Source: Paenibacillus luteus
GTDB lineage: Bacteria > Bacillota > Bacilli > Paenibacillales > Paenibacillaceae
Length of the DNA stretch: 64,000 nt
Reading direction: 5' to 3'
NCBI RefSeq assembly: GCF_006542765.1
Contig: NZ_SKCD01000055.1
Span: forward strand, 124,001 to 188,000
Position 1 is the first letter of the stretch. Every line of letters begins with the position of its first letter. The translations under genes were made by a program, and so were the position numbers. Of the stretch, positions 51,749 through 61,381 are shown one piece after another. The notes under the pieces are model-generated. The model had not been told where the DNA came from, did no database searches, and saw only the letters and a list, made by a program, of their open reading frames with translations.

Positions 51749-54697
51749 TTAAGAGGCACTCCAATCCTGGCGAAGCGTGAACAGCTCCTTCAGCGCTTCG
51801 GTGGAGAGCTCGGTGATCCAGCCTTCGGAGCTGGAAATGACATTTTCGCTTAGTTGTTGTTTGTTTTCGAGCATTTCATCGATACGCTCCTCCAGCGTGC
51901 CCAGAGATATGAACTTGTGCACCTGCACGTCGCGGGTTTGCCCCATCCGATAAGCGCGGTCCGTAGCCTGATTCTCCACGGCAGGGTTCCACCAGCGGTC
52001 GAAGTGGAACACGTGATTCGCGGCGGTGAGATTAAGCCCGACGCCCCCAGCTTTAATCGACAAAATAAATACGTTCGGCTGTTCCTCAGGAGGGAGAGTT
52101 TGCGACTGAAATTTGTCAATCATGCGGTCGCGTGCCAGCTTGGAGGTGCTGCCGTTCAAGTAAAGCACCGGTTCCTTCAGCTCATGCTGCAATACGGTCT
52201 GCAGTAGCTGTCCCATGCCCAGATATTGCGTAAAGATCAGGCAGCGCTCTCCTTCGTCGCGAAGCTCCTTCACCATGGCGAGCAGACGCTCCAGCTTGGC
52301 GGAACGGTTGATCAACGGCTCGGTATCGATGCTATCGCTTGCGGCTTCGCTTAGCTCTGGCAGCGGCTCCTTCGTCAGCAATAGGGGGTGGTCGCAAATT
52401 TGCTTTAGCTGCATAATCACGGACAGGATAGCGCCCTTGCGCTCGATGCCCTCAAGCTTTTGCATCCGGTCCATAAGCTGGTTAACCGTCTGATTATAAA
52501 GCGCCCCTTGCTCGGCTGTCAGGTGAATGTACGTTTTCATCTCATTCTTGTCAGGCAGATCCAGCTGTATAGCAGGGTCCTTCTTCTTGCGGCGCAGCAT
52601 GAACGGCTTGACGAGCTTCTGCAGATCGGCGGTGCGCTGCACGTTGCGCTCCTTCTCGATCGGGTTGCTGAAGCGCTGTTGAAACCCGTGGGCGCTGCCC
52701 AAAAAGCCAGGATTCATGAAATCGTAGATGGACCACAGCTCGGACAGGCGATTTTCGATCGGCGTCCCGGTCAACGCAATCCGGTGATTGGCTTTAAAGC
52801 TGCGGATGGCTGCGGCTTGTTTGGTTTGAGCGTTTTTAATATTTTGTGCCTCATCGAGGCAAATGGTGGACCAGCGGAACGACTTCAGCAGCTCTTGGTC
52901 CAGCGTAGCCGTGGCGAAGGAGGTCAAAACGACATCCGCCTGCCGGGTTTCGGCCTCGAAGGATTCCGCTGCAAGGCGTCTGCCGCCATAGTGAAGCATG
53001 ACGTTCAGCGAAGGCGCGAACCGGCTGATTTCCTTCTGCCAGTTGCCAAGCACCGAGGTAGGGCAAATAATAAGCGTTGGGCTTTGCTCTTTCTCCCTTG
53101 CCGAGTTTTCTTTGAGATGCAACAAGTAAGCGATAAGCTGTACAGTTTTGCCAAGCCCCATATCATCAGCCAGGCAGGCTCCAAGCCCAAAGCGGCGCAG
53201 AAAAGCGAGCCAGGCGAAGCCTTCGCGCTGGTATGTCCGCAGCTCGGCTTTCAGCCCAGCCGGCACATTCAGCCCAGGCCATTCCGATTGCTGGCTAAGC
53301 TGGCTGACGAGCTTCATCAAATGTTCGTTCAGCTCGACCTCGAGCTGGATGCGCTGTTCCTGCTCTGGATTTTGCTCAGCCTGAGCATTCTGCTGCTCAC
53401 TGCCGCTGCCCATCAGATGAAGCTGAAGCACATCCTGGAAGGATAGCCCCTCGGAGCGGTCAATGCCAGCCATCGCTTTGCGGATTTGGGCGAGCAAGGC
53501 AGGGTCCAGCGCAATCCATTGTCCGCGGAAGCGCACCAGCCGCTCATTGCGTGCAACCAGCTCGTTGAACTCGGATTCACTGAGATCGGTCTCGCCGATC
53601 GCAATGCGCCAATCAAAGTCAATGAGCGTATCGAGGCCAAACAGCGATTCGCGGGTGCCTTCCGCCGGGGTGCTGACCTTGGCGCGAAGCTTAGGCTTCT
53701 TGCGGCTGGCGGTTTCCCACCACGCGGGAAGAAGAACCTGCCAGCCTGCTTCTAGCAGTCGGGGGCTGTCGACGGCGAGAAAGCGCCATGCAGCATCATT
53801 AGCCATAGGGGCGTTCAATAAGTCATCGTCGGCTCCAGACATCTGCTCTCTTGGCAAACATACGCGCAGGCGATCGAGCCAGCTGCCCGATCGTTCTCGA
53901 ACGGAGGCTGTCCATGAAGCGGGCCAAGAGCCAAAAGCTACGCCGGTATCCGCCAGCTTTACTGGCACAAGCACGGCTTGGTCCAGCTTATCCTGTAAAA
54001 CGAGCTTTAACTGCCAAGGGTCGTCCATCGCTTCCGGCTCCACCAGCTGCAGCAGCGGCCGAAATAACGCTTGATCGGCTTTCCAGCCAATTGCAATAAG
54101 CCATGCCTGGGCATCAAGACCGGCAGCCGTGGCAGGGTTCTTGGCGAAGAGCAGCGGATACTCTCTCCGCAAATCGGCAGCCGCGGTTTCCGTGCCGTAG
54201 CAGGCGTCGAAGACAACCGCGGAGAAAGCGGCCTGGAGTCCCTCCTGAAACGCTTGATTTTCTTCCTCATTTAGTGCTGCAGCTTGTATTTGTTTGTTTA
54301 AGTCCGCGTGATCCCAGGTCCATTGCAGCTTGCCGGCTCGGAAAGCCGAGAAGCTTGGGCGATAGCGTCTAGCCTCTATTTCTTCTGCAAGCTTGGGCGC
54401 GAGCTGAATGAGCTGCTCGGCTTGCTCTCCCCAGCTCCATGCGATATGCGCAAGCCATTTTTGTTCCGCAAAGAAGGGAATGACCTGCTCCGCGGGGAGC
54501 AGCACAAGCTCCAGCCCTTCGATTTGCTGAATTTCCAGCTCCGTGCCGTAGAAGGAAGCCTGATGCCAAGCGAATAAACGCTGCTTCAAGGTGATGCCGC
54601 TCAAATAATCGGCCCTGCTGCTCACGCCGTACAAAAGCGCATCGCCATGCGTCGTTAGGTTGACATGGACCGTAAAGGTTTGAGTAGGTAGGGTCAT
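51749..54697 (-). CDS. SNF2-family DEAD/DEAH-type helicase/translocase
   Basis: The product is 982 aa. An N-terminal SNF2-associated region (1-480) precedes the two RecA-like lobes. Motif I is DDMGLGKT (K517), motif II DEAQ (615-618), motif III LTGTPIENR. The helicase C lobe has LIFTQYLGMGQLL and the SIKAGGVGLNLTAAN and DRAYRMGQ motifs. It probably translocates on double-stranded DNA. The ATG overlaps the upstream gene's stop as ATGA, so the two are translationally coupled. Confidence 0.93.
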   Translation of the reverse strand: MTLPTQTFTVHVNLTTHGDALLYGVSSRADYLSGITLKQRLFAWHQASFYGTELEIQQIEGLELVLLPAEQVIPFFAEQKWLAHIAWSWGEQAEQLIQLAPKLAEEIEARRYRPSFSAFRAGKLQWTWDHADLNKQIQAAALNEEENQAFQEGLQAAFSAVVFDACYGTETAAADLRREYPLLFAKNPATAAGLDAQAWLIAIGWKADQALFRPLLQLVEPEAMDDPWQLKLVLQDKLDQAVLVPVKLADTGVAFGSWPASWTASVRERSGSWLDRLRVCLPREQMSGADDDLLNAPMANDAAWRFLAVDSPRLLEAGWQVLLPAWWETASRKKPKLRAKVSTPAEGTRESLFGLDTLIDFDWRIAIGETDLSESEFNELVARNERLVRFRGQWIALDPALLAQIRKAMAGIDRSEGLSFQDVLQLHLMGSGSEQQNAQAEQNPEQEQRIQLEVELNEHLMKLVSQLSQQSEWPGLNVPAGLKAELRTYQREGFAWLAFLRRFGLGACLADDMGLGKTVQLIAYLLHLKENSAREKEQSPTLIICPTSVLGNWQKEISRFAPSLNVMLHYGGRRLAAESFEAETRQADVVLTSFATATLDQELLKSFRWSTICLDEAQNIKNAQTKQAAAIRSFKANHRIALTGTPIENRLSELWSIYDFMNPGFLGSAHGFQQRFSNPIEKERNVQRTADLQKLVKPFMLRRKKKDPAIQLDLPDKNEMKTYIHLTAEQGALYNQTVNQLMDRMQKLEGIERKGAILSVIMQLKQICDHPLLLTKEPLPELSEAASDSIDTEPLINRSAKLERLLAMVKELRDEGERCLIFTQYLGMGQLLQTVLQHELKEPVLYLNGSTSKLARDRMIDKFQSQTLPPEEQPNVFILSIKAGGVGLNLTAANHVFHFDRWWNPAVENQATDRAYRMGQTRDVQVHKFISLGTLEERIDEMLENKQQLSENVISSSEGWITELSTEALKELFTLRQDWSAS

Positions 54698-55905
54698 GTG
54701 ATCAGTTTTCCTTTCCGAAGCTCCTCCTGCAGCGCGCGCAGCCTGCTATGGCGGGTGGAGAAGGCGTCAATGTACGCCTCCCAGCGTTCTTCGTCTTTCA
54801 TTTTTTTGTACAGCTTCGCGAGCCTCTTGAGCAGCTTAACCGCTGTTTTATAGCCATCTCTATTTCTCAGAAGCACGTACCTTTCCGCAGCCTGATGATA
54901 GAAGGGAAGCAGAAGCTCGGGCGAATGCTTCTCGATTGGTGCGAGTACGCTTACGCGGTAGCTAAGCGGCTCGGTACCTGTGCTGAGCTGGTAGTCCATC
55001 CATTGCTGCCATTTTTCGTAACGGAGCAACTTTTCCTCATAAATAGACTCGGTATACGGCAGCGAGCGTATAATCGGCTCCCACATCTGCTCCTGAAGTG
55101 CAGGGAGATGCTCGATAACGGCGTCCCAATAGCGGTAAAAGCTATTGAGTGTAAGCTGCCGTTCTTTCTCCATCAGAGGTGTCAGCTTGTTCAGCCAAAC
55201 CGCTAGCCGCTCCCACTCGCCGGTATTCTCCAACGCTTGGAGCAGGAGAAACACATCAGTCGGCTGAAGGTGGATCCGGTTATTTAATTCCATCAGAGCC
55301 GCATGGGCTTCCGTATCCTGACGTAAAAAGAAATGCATCCAGGCTTGCGCCGTCATCCAGGAATAACGCGATAGCGCCTGGCCAAGCTGAGTTTGGGCGG
55401 CTTGGAGCTTCTGCAGCTCGTCGAGGTACAAATGGTTGTCGTTTTGGTAAGGGGAAATCGAATGATGCCACAGCCAGAAGTAAGGCTCGGCAAAATAAAG
55501 CTTGGTACCCGTTTCGGCAAGCATTTGTTCGCGCAAATAGTCAACCGTTTCACCGACAGTTAACCAGTAGCTCGTCTCATCCTGAACTAAGGTTTGCTCA
55601 TGCAAAAGGGCGGCAATCCTCTTCTGCGTATCGGCAATAGCCTCATGTGTGTGAAAGCCGATAAAAGCGCCGCCATGCCCGGTCTGGTCAGGTGAGCGGT
55701 TGAGCAGCAACCCAAGAATATAGAGGTGGGCATGCAGCTCGAATAAGCGGTTTATTGGGGGTGAGAGCTCGGGACGGGCGATATGTATGGCTGCAAGAGC
55801 TTCGCGGACAAAAGATAAATTACGGACATGGCTGGCCAAAGGCGCGGTTTGCTGCCTAAATAGCGCATGCCATTTCATCGTATTCAGGGTGCGTTCTGAT
55901 TTCAT
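54694..55905 (-). CDS. SNF2-coupled protein, helical, cysteine-free (403 aa)
   Basis: It is mostly alpha-helical with TPR-like stretches and ends in a basic helix (KLLKRLAKLYKKMKDEERWE, RLRALQEELRKGK). The last part resembles the C-terminal tails of SWIM zinc-finger proteins that sit before SNF2 genes in Bacillales. However, this protein has no cysteine at all and so no CxC...CxH finger. It may be a finger-less version or a family of its own. The four-base overlap with the helicase gene implies a joint function. Confidence 0.65.
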   Translation of the reverse strand: MKSERTLNTMKWHALFRQQTAPLASHVRNLSFVREALAAIHIARPELSPPINRLFELHAHLYILGLLLNRSPDQTGHGGAFIGFHTHEAIADTQKRIAALLHEQTLVQDETSYWLTVGETVDYLREQMLAETGTKLYFAEPYFWLWHHSISPYQNDNHLYLDELQKLQAAQTQLGQALSRYSWMTAQAWMHFFLRQDTEAHAALMELNNRIHLQPTDVFLLLQALENTGEWERLAVWLNKLTPLMEKERQLTLNSFYRYWDAVIEHLPALQEQMWEPIIRSLPYTESIYEEKLLRYEKWQQWMDYQLSTGTEPLSYRVSVLAPIEKHSPELLLPFYHQAAERYVLLRNRDGYKTAVKLLKRLAKLYKKMKDEERWEAYIDAFSTRHSRLRALQEELRKGKLIT

Positions 55906-55950
55906 GGCTAGGATCTCCCGTGCGGCTAGAGTCTATTTTTAAAAATATGG

Positions 55951-56065
55951 ACGCCGAAGGCGTTTTTGCTTGAAATATAGGAAAGCATAACATTTCGTTA
56001 TCCCTTCTCTATATTTCTCAGAATGAAACGCGCTGCGCCGCCAAAGGACAGCGACAACCGTTTCA
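55951..56065. repeat. composite inverted-repeat element (REP/MITE-like)
   Basis: Three hairpins lie in tandem. The first is ACGCC-GAA-GGCGT followed by five T (55951-55968). The second is GAAATATAG...CTATATTTC with inner ATAAC/GTTAT (55972-56017). The third is TGAAAC-GCGCTG...CAGCG-ACAAC-CGTTTCA (56024-56065). It fills most of the gap between two divergent genes. Confidence 0.5.
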
Positions 56066-56240
56066 CCTTGATAAGTCTATTATAACATTTATGCTGTCTT
56101 TTCTTTCTCTCCAATGCCGGTCCTAGCTAAACCATATTACAGCACAGATAAATGAATTCAGCTATCTCTTTTTCTTCCTTTATATGCTATATTAGGATAG
56201 TAAACGATACAAAAGTTGATATGGAAAATATGCTAGGCTG

Positions 56241-57509
56241 GTGGCGGATGTGCTGGGCTATTTTAAGGATTTTATATTGAATATTTTTGTGATTTGCTCC
56301 CCGCTGGTCTTGTACCCTTACATTCATAAGATGAAGAGCAATTTGCGTTTATATCGCTTTTATTTATATATCCTCTTTTCTTTATCCTTGATCATAACGA
56401 TGTCGTTCCCCATTAATATGAACGGATTGTTGTATGATTTTCGCTCGATCCCACTCGCGCTAGGCTCTCTGTCTGGTGGCGTGTTTGTATCGGCTTGTTT
56501 ATACGCGACCCTTTTGTTGTACCGTTATTTTCTCGATAGTCCCCATAACTGGATTTATGTGATTTCTCTCCTTCCTAGTTTTCTCGTGTTTCTTGCCCTA
56601 CATAAATATTACAACTCGCTAAGCCTGGCCCGTAAAATAGCGGCAGCCGTGTTTTTATGCTCGATGATCAAGCTGATGACCTTTACCACATTCCTCACGA
56701 TAACCGGTCAACTTGAGCTGTTGCTCAATAAGCCCTGGGCGACGGTGCAAACCTATATGCTGCAAGGGTTAATTATCGGTTTATGCGTGTACGCGCTTCA
56801 TCTGCTGCATACCTTTTTTCTTATGCAGGAAGAGATGGTCAAAAGTGAAAAAATGAAAATCGTAGGCGATATGGCGGCATCGGTGGCCCATGAAATACGT
56901 AACCCGCTTACGACGATCCGAGGGTTTATCCACCTCTTTGCCTCTTCTGATCTCGATTCGGAAAAGAAGGAGCTGTACAAAAAAATATGCTTTGAGGAAC
57001 TGGATCGCTCCGAGCTTATTATTGCGGATTATCTTGCGCTGGCGAAGCCTGATCCGGAAATCGTTGAAGCGATCGATATTCATCAAGAAGTCCATTACTT
57101 AGCGAACGTATTAATGACCTATGCTAATTACCATAATATTGAGATCCTGGTCACGGCTTCAGAAGAGCATCCCTTTGAAATTCAGGGAGACCGCTATAAA
57201 TTCCGACAGGCTTTAATTAATATAGGGAAAAATGCCATTGAAGCGATGGCGGGGGGCGGGACGCTGGAGCTGAAAACAAGCATTCAGAACGAGCATGCGT
57301 GGATCATTTTAAGCGATAACGGGAGCGGAATGACCCCCGAGCAGATGAAGCGGCTGGGCACGCCTTATTATTCTACGAAAGAAAAAGGGACGGGTCTAGG
57401 AACAATGGTATCTTTCAGTATTATCAAGAAAATGAATGGCAAAATTGAAATTAAGAGTGAGCTGGGAGTAGGCACGGAGTTTAATTTGATGTTTCCGAAG
57501 GCAAATTGA
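56241..57509 (+). CDS. KinB-like membrane histidine kinase (sporulation-kinase type)
   Basis: The product is about 422 aa. The first 190 residues hold about six membrane helices of the 5TMR-LYT type, with no large outside domain. H217 (SVAHEIRNPLTTIRGF) is the phosphorylated histidine, followed by the ATP-binding domain (NIGKNAIEAM, DNGSGM, GTGLGTMVS). The layout fits KinB-type kinases that feed the Spo0A phosphorelay. No response regulator is adjacent, as usual for that group. The start is uncertain: GTG 56241 or GTG 56250, both with modest ribosome sites. Confidence 0.82.
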   Translation: MADVLGYFKDFILNIFVICSPLVLYPYIHKMKSNLRLYRFYLYILFSLSLIITMSFPINMNGLLYDFRSIPLALGSLSGGVFVSACLYATLLLYRYFLDSPHNWIYVISLLPSFLVFLALHKYYNSLSLARKIAAAVFLCSMIKLMTFTTFLTITGQLELLLNKPWATVQTYMLQGLIIGLCVYALHLLHTFFLMQEEMVKSEKMKIVGDMAASVAHEIRNPLTTIRGFIHLFASSDLDSEKKELYKKICFEELDRSELIIADYLALAKPDPEIVEAIDIHQEVHYLANVLMTYANYHNIEILVTASEEHPFEIQGDRYKFRQALINIGKNAIEAMAGGGTLELKTSIQNEHAWIILSDNGSGMTPEQMKRLGTPYYSTKEKGTGLGTMVSFSIIKKMNGKIEIKSELGVGTEFNLMFPKAN

Positions 57510-57632
57510 TCATACCGTTTCATTAAATTTTCTGATTTAATTTTTATCAGGTTAAGATTATTGGACTGTTCGTGTTATAATTAAGATGTGCAGTCAATAA
57601 AGATCATTGACTATGATAAAGGAGTCGGAAAT

Positions 57633-57863
57633 ATGCAGGTAGTATTTGAAGACTGGGATCAAAAGGTGAAGAAGACGTTTAATGCGACCAGCAAACAGGA
57701 GGTTCTTACGGTTACTGAGGCGGGAGACTTGCTTGGCCTGACGAAAGACCAAATGAAGGTTTATGTGCTTAAGCATAACCTGACGAAGGTTGCGATTAAT
57801 CGCAGCGTCCACAGATATCTATTACTGAAAAGCGAAATAGATGAGATTCTAGCAAAGTCCTGA
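57633..57863 (+). CDS. small helix-turn-helix (excisionase/MerR-like) protein
   Basis: The ATG at 57633 has AAAGGAGT seven bases upstream; a longer frame to 57588 has none. The product is 76 aa with an HTH_17-type region (LTVTEAGDLLGLTKDQMKVY...IDEILAK) after a short beta strand. DNA-binding role inferred; targets unknown. It follows the kinase by 123 bases and is closed by its own terminator. Confidence 0.75.
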   Translation: MQVVFEDWDQKVKKTFNATSKQEVLTVTEAGDLLGLTKDQMKVYVLKHNLTKVAINRSVHRYLLLKSEIDEILAKS

Positions 57864-57874
57864 CATTTGCGATG

Positions 57875-57908
57875 AACCACAGCCTCCCTTGAGGCTGTGG
57901 TTTTTTGT
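57875..57908 (+). terminator. intrinsic terminator
   Basis: AACCACAGCCTC/GAGGCTGTGGTT, 12 bp with a four-base loop, then a T run. Confidence 0.94.
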
Positions 57909-57935
57909 TTGTAGGCATGGCGTGCCGCGGAAAAA

Positions 57936-58694
57936 TTATTTACTAGCAATAATAGCGAACATTGGGCGGTATTTGTTCAGGATTTGCTCGGCCGGGCTGT
58001 GGAGGCCGGCATCAAAACCATGCAGGGTCGTCACCTGCCCGAAACCGATAGAGCCCAGCATTTCAACGTCCCAAGCGGGCCGTTTCACGTAAGTCAGCGG
58101 CAGCATTAACGCCATTTGATCGCCCTCCGATATATCGTCCTCTGTACGATAAGGCACATAGCCGGCTTCGATCGCCTCTTGCTTAGCTGCTTGGAAGAGC
58201 GCAGCCTCCTTCGGGTCGGTCAAGAATAGATTCCAATTTCCGTCGAAAATAATGACTTGCCCGTTCTCATTCAGCCACTCATGCCACTTCTTATAAACAC
58301 CCACTGGGTTTGGCAGAAACCAGGTTACGTTTCTAGAGATGATCAGGTCGAATGTCTCCGTGGGGTTAAACTCCAAAATATCGGACTGGATAATCTGAAT
58401 GTCGCATCCGTATTTCTCGGCATTTTGTTTGGCTTTGACAATCATGCCGGGTGAGGAATCAATGGCGGTTACTTGGTGTCCCATGCGGGATAGCAGCACC
58501 CCGAAAAATCCCGGCCCCGTGCCAACATCGAGCACCTTCAGCTCGTTTTTATCCTGAAGAAGCTTGTCGATAATCGTTTTCCATTTGTCGTAAGACGCAT
58601 TCATCATCTCATTCTCTACGATTTCCTCGTAAATGTCTGCGCCTTTATCCCAATATTGCTGATGTGCTTTCTGTTGCTCCTTGTTGATGGACAT
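57936..58694 (-). CDS. class I SAM-dependent methyltransferase, Zur-box divergent
   Basis: The product is 252 aa. Motif I is VLDVGTGPGFFG (about 54-65), motif post-I VTAIDSSPGM, motif III-like LIISRNVTWFLPNP. It is a UbiE/BioC-like small-molecule methyltransferase. The ATG has GGGGAG upstream. It is divergent from the metal importer, and the Zur-like box lies 43 bases before its start, so it is probably zinc-regulated with it. Metallophore modification is a hypothesis. It does not resemble nicotianamine-synthase-like CntL. Confidence 0.8.
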   Translation of the reverse strand: MSINKEQQKAHQQYWDKGADIYEEIVENEMMNASYDKWKTIIDKLLQDKNELKVLDVGTGPGFFGVLLSRMGHQVTAIDSSPGMIVKAKQNAEKYGCDIQIIQSDILEFNPTETFDLIISRNVTWFLPNPVGVYKKWHEWLNENGQVIIFDGNWNLFLTDPKEAALFQAAKQEAIEAGYVPYRTEDDISEGDQMALMLPLTYVKRPAWDVEMLGSIGFGQVTTLHGFDAGLHSPAEQILNKYRPMFAIIASK

Positions 58695-58729
58695 TGGTAT
58701 GCTCCCCGAAAAGTATTTTTAAAAAACGC

Positions 58730-58758
58730 TTGCTATTAGTAATTATTACGATTAATAT
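58730..58758 (+). promoter_or_regulatory. Zur-like box inside the importer promoter
   Basis: TAGTAATTATTACGA (58737-58751) matches the Bacillus Zur 7-1-7 consensus TCGTAATNATTACGA at all but one position. It is further from Fur (TGATAATNATTATCA). It fills the 17-base spacer between TTGCTA (58730-58735) and TAATAT (58753-58758), so bound protein would block the polymerase. Confidence 0.62.
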
Positions 58759-58829
58759 TTAACCTCAGTTGGGTGACGAAGTCAAGCCATACGATGATAG
58801 CCTTATCTTACATATCAGGAGGAGTAAAC

Positions 58830-60431
58830 ATGTTTAAACGTTGGACGGCTTTAGCTATAATCAGTTTTTGTCTTATTTTCACGCTGGCAGCCTGCACTGC
58901 AAAGTCGGAGACTGCGGAAACCGGCCAGGTAGAAACGGCCAAACGGATTACGGTTGCGATTACCCAAGATTTGAAAGGGGACAAAATCGATGCAACCACC
59001 TATAACGGCGCACGCGCCGTACAGACGGCCATCTATGATGCCTTGGTGGAGTTTGGCGAAGGAGGCACCATCGTGCCTAGCTTGGCCGAGGCTTGGGAGG
59101 CATCGGAAGATGGGCGGACATATACCTTTCATTTGAGGAAGGATGTTTTATTTTCCGATGGCAGTGTTTTCACCTCCGCAGCTGTGAAGTTCTCGCTGGA
59201 GCGTACCTTAGCCAATGAGGAGACGGCATCCCTTGAAATCGTACGCAAATTGGAGAAGGTGGAGACGCCGGATGACCATACGGTTGTCCTGCATTTCAAG
59301 GAAATGACCGCGCAGACGCTTCTTGAGCTTAGCCAAGCTAGGCCTTTCCGGATCATGAGCCCGAATGCGGTATCCCCGGCCGGAGCGATTGACGGTGAAT
59401 TCATCAAGCCGGTCGGCACAGGACCGTGGCAGCTGGACAGCTACAAGGAAGGATCGGAAACCGTGCTGGTGGCGAATGAGCACTACTGGAAGGAAGCAGC
59501 ATCAAAGTACTCGCTCGTATTTAAAGTGGTTACCGATCCTCAGGCACGAGTACTGGCGCTTCAAAGCGGCGAGATCGATATCGCCGGCGGCGAGGTGGGC
59601 AGCATCCCCTATGAGAGCCTGCCGCTTTTTGAGAACAACGATAAATTCAAGCTGGAGCATAACGCCAGCACGATGTCTTATTTTATGGTCTTGAACCAGA
59701 AAAACGAGTTTTTGACGGACAAAAATATACGGCAAGCGCTAAATAACGGTACGGATACGAGTAAAATGATGAGCGGCCAAGGAGCGGAAGTTGCCGGATT
59801 GTTCCAAAGCACAGTCGCTTTCGTTACGCCGGATAACCAGCCCTCCTATCGGTATGATGCGGATAAGGCAAAGCAATTAATTGAAGCTTCGGGTTATCAG
59901 TGGAATGCAAGCACCAGACTTTACGAAAAAGAGGGCAAGACCATCGCGCTGCGGCTGGTCATTCAGACGGAAGAGTATCCAGAGTGGAAGGAAATGGCCG
60001 AGATATTCCAGAATCAGATGAAGACGATTGGCATTAAGGTCGATATCCTCAATCAGGAACGGGCGGCTTATTATGACGCGCTTTGGACGAACAAACAATA
60101 TGATCTCTTGCTGTACAGAACCTATACGGATGCGCAGCTGCCCTACCGTTTCTTGACCTCTTTGTTCTATCATACGGCAGAAGCGCCGGCGGTCGCCTAC
60201 CAGGATGAGACGCTGACCGGTTATTTGGATGAAATTGCAGGAACGGTTTCGGAGACTGAGCAGCAGGCGTTATTTAACCGGCTGTTTGAACGTTTGCACG
60301 AAGAAGCGATGACGGTGCCGATTTATTATACGAAGCAAACCTTTGTTCACAACAGCAAGATCACAGGCTTTGCTTTTGGCACCATTGAAGATAACCCTGT
60401 GAAATGGCATCAGTTAGTTATTGAGGAGTAA
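58830..60431 (+). CDS. NikA/CntA-like metal or metallophore-binding lipoprotein
   Basis: The ATG at 58830 with AGGAGGAG five bases upstream gives a lipoprotein, lipobox LAAC (Cys about 20), 533 aa. It is a family-5 binding fold with NikA-like signatures: SQARPFRIMSP, PVGTGPWQLDSY, VVTDPQARVLALQSGEIDIA. It is closer to nickel/metallophore binders than to OppA. With the Zur box, zinc or zinc-metallophore capture is the best guess; nickel remains possible. It is the first gene of a five-gene operon. Confidence 0.85.
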   Translation: MFKRWTALAIISFCLIFTLAACTAKSETAETGQVETAKRITVAITQDLKGDKIDATTYNGARAVQTAIYDALVEFGEGGTIVPSLAEAWEASEDGRTYTFHLRKDVLFSDGSVFTSAAVKFSLERTLANEETASLEIVRKLEKVETPDDHTVVLHFKEMTAQTLLELSQARPFRIMSPNAVSPAGAIDGEFIKPVGTGPWQLDSYKEGSETVLVANEHYWKEAASKYSLVFKVVTDPQARVLALQSGEIDIAGGEVGSIPYESLPLFENNDKFKLEHNASTMSYFMVLNQKNEFLTDKNIRQALNNGTDTSKMMSGQGAEVAGLFQSTVAFVTPDNQPSYRYDADKAKQLIEASGYQWNASTRLYEKEGKTIALRLVIQTEEYPEWKEMAEIFQNQMKTIGIKVDILNQERAAYYDALWTNKQYDLLLYRTYTDAQLPYRFLTSLFYHTAEAPAVAYQDETLTGYLDEIAGTVSETEQQALFNRLFERLHEEAMTVPIYYTKQTFVHNSKITGFAFGTIEDNPVKWHQLVIEE

Positions 60432-60433
60432 AA

Positions 60434-61381
60434 ATGGTTCAATATCTAGCCAGTCGCTTGGGCATGCTCGTGCTTACGCTCTTGTTGTTAACCTTATTTG
60501 TATTTGCGCTTATGCATCTGGCACCGGGAGATCCGGCTGCCTTAATGCTGCAAGGGCTGGGTGCTGCCCCAGACGGCAATATGATCGCGTACTACCAGCA
60601 TAAGTGGGGGCTCGATCAATCGTTTGCAGTACAGTACATGACATGGCTGCTGGAGCTCCTGCAAGGAAACTTGGGTCATTCCTATATTACGAATAAGCCT
60701 GTTAAGGATGAAATCTTTTCACGGATGGGCCCAACGCTTATGTTGATGACGAGCTCCTTTGTTCTGACCTTTCTTGTTTCTGTCCCGCTCGGCGTGCTGA
60801 CGGCATTGCGGGAGAGAAGTCTGCTGGACCGGGTCGTTTATGGGGGCACGGTGCTGGGCTTGTCGATTCCTCTGTACTGGCTTGCCATTATGCTTATGCT
60901 GCTCTTTGGCGTCATTTGGCCGCTATTTCCGATTATCGGAGGCGGCTCGCTGCGTCATTATGTGCTTCCTGTCACGACGATTAGCATGATACAGAGCGTC
61001 TATTTTATCCGCATGATTCGCTCCTTCACGATGGAGTCCAAACAGGCTCTCTACATTGAAGCAGCAGCTGCACGCGGTTTGAAACGGCGAATTCTATACC
61101 CTTCCTACCTGTTCCGAGCGATGCTTATTCCTTTCATCACTATCGTGGGCACGAGCTTCCCCAGTTTTTTTGGCTCGTCGATCATCATTGAGAATGTGTT
61201 CAGCTTTCCGGGAATTGGAAAATACATGCTGGATATGATCTATAGCAGGGATTTTCCAGTGATTCAGGGCTGCAGCCTATTGCTTGCTTCTGCAATTTTT
61301 ATCGTTCATTTTATGACGGACCTTTGTTATTATTTGGCTGATCCGCGCGTTCGGCTTGAGAAGCAGAGGTGGGAGAATTGA
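60434..61381 (+). CDS. NikB/CntB-like ABC transporter permease
   Basis: The product is 315 aa, starting two bases after the binding protein's stop, with GAGGAG upstream. It has six membrane helices, the N-terminal HLAPGDPA motif of OppB/NikB proteins and the EAA-type loop EAAAARGLKRRILYPSYLFR. It pairs with the next permease. Confidence 0.92.
   Translation: MVQYLASRLGMLVLTLLLLTLFVFALMHLAPGDPAALMLQGLGAAPDGNMIAYYQHKWGLDQSFAVQYMTWLLELLQGNLGHSYITNKPVKDEIFSRMGPTLMLMTSSFVLTFLVSVPLGVLTALRERSLLDRVVYGGTVLGLSIPLYWLAIMLMLLFGVIWPLFPIIGGGSLRHYVLPVTTISMIQSVYFIRMIRSFTMESKQALYIEAAAARGLKRRILYPSYLFRAMLIPFITIVGTSFPSFFGSSIIIENVFSFPGIGKYMLDMIYSRDFPVIQGCSLLLASAIFIVHFMTDLCYYLADPRVRLEKQRWEN

Noticed and set aside
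52460-53446. 328-codon open frame opposite the SNF2 gene
   Set aside because: Exact antisense of conserved helicase motifs; an artefact of codon bias.
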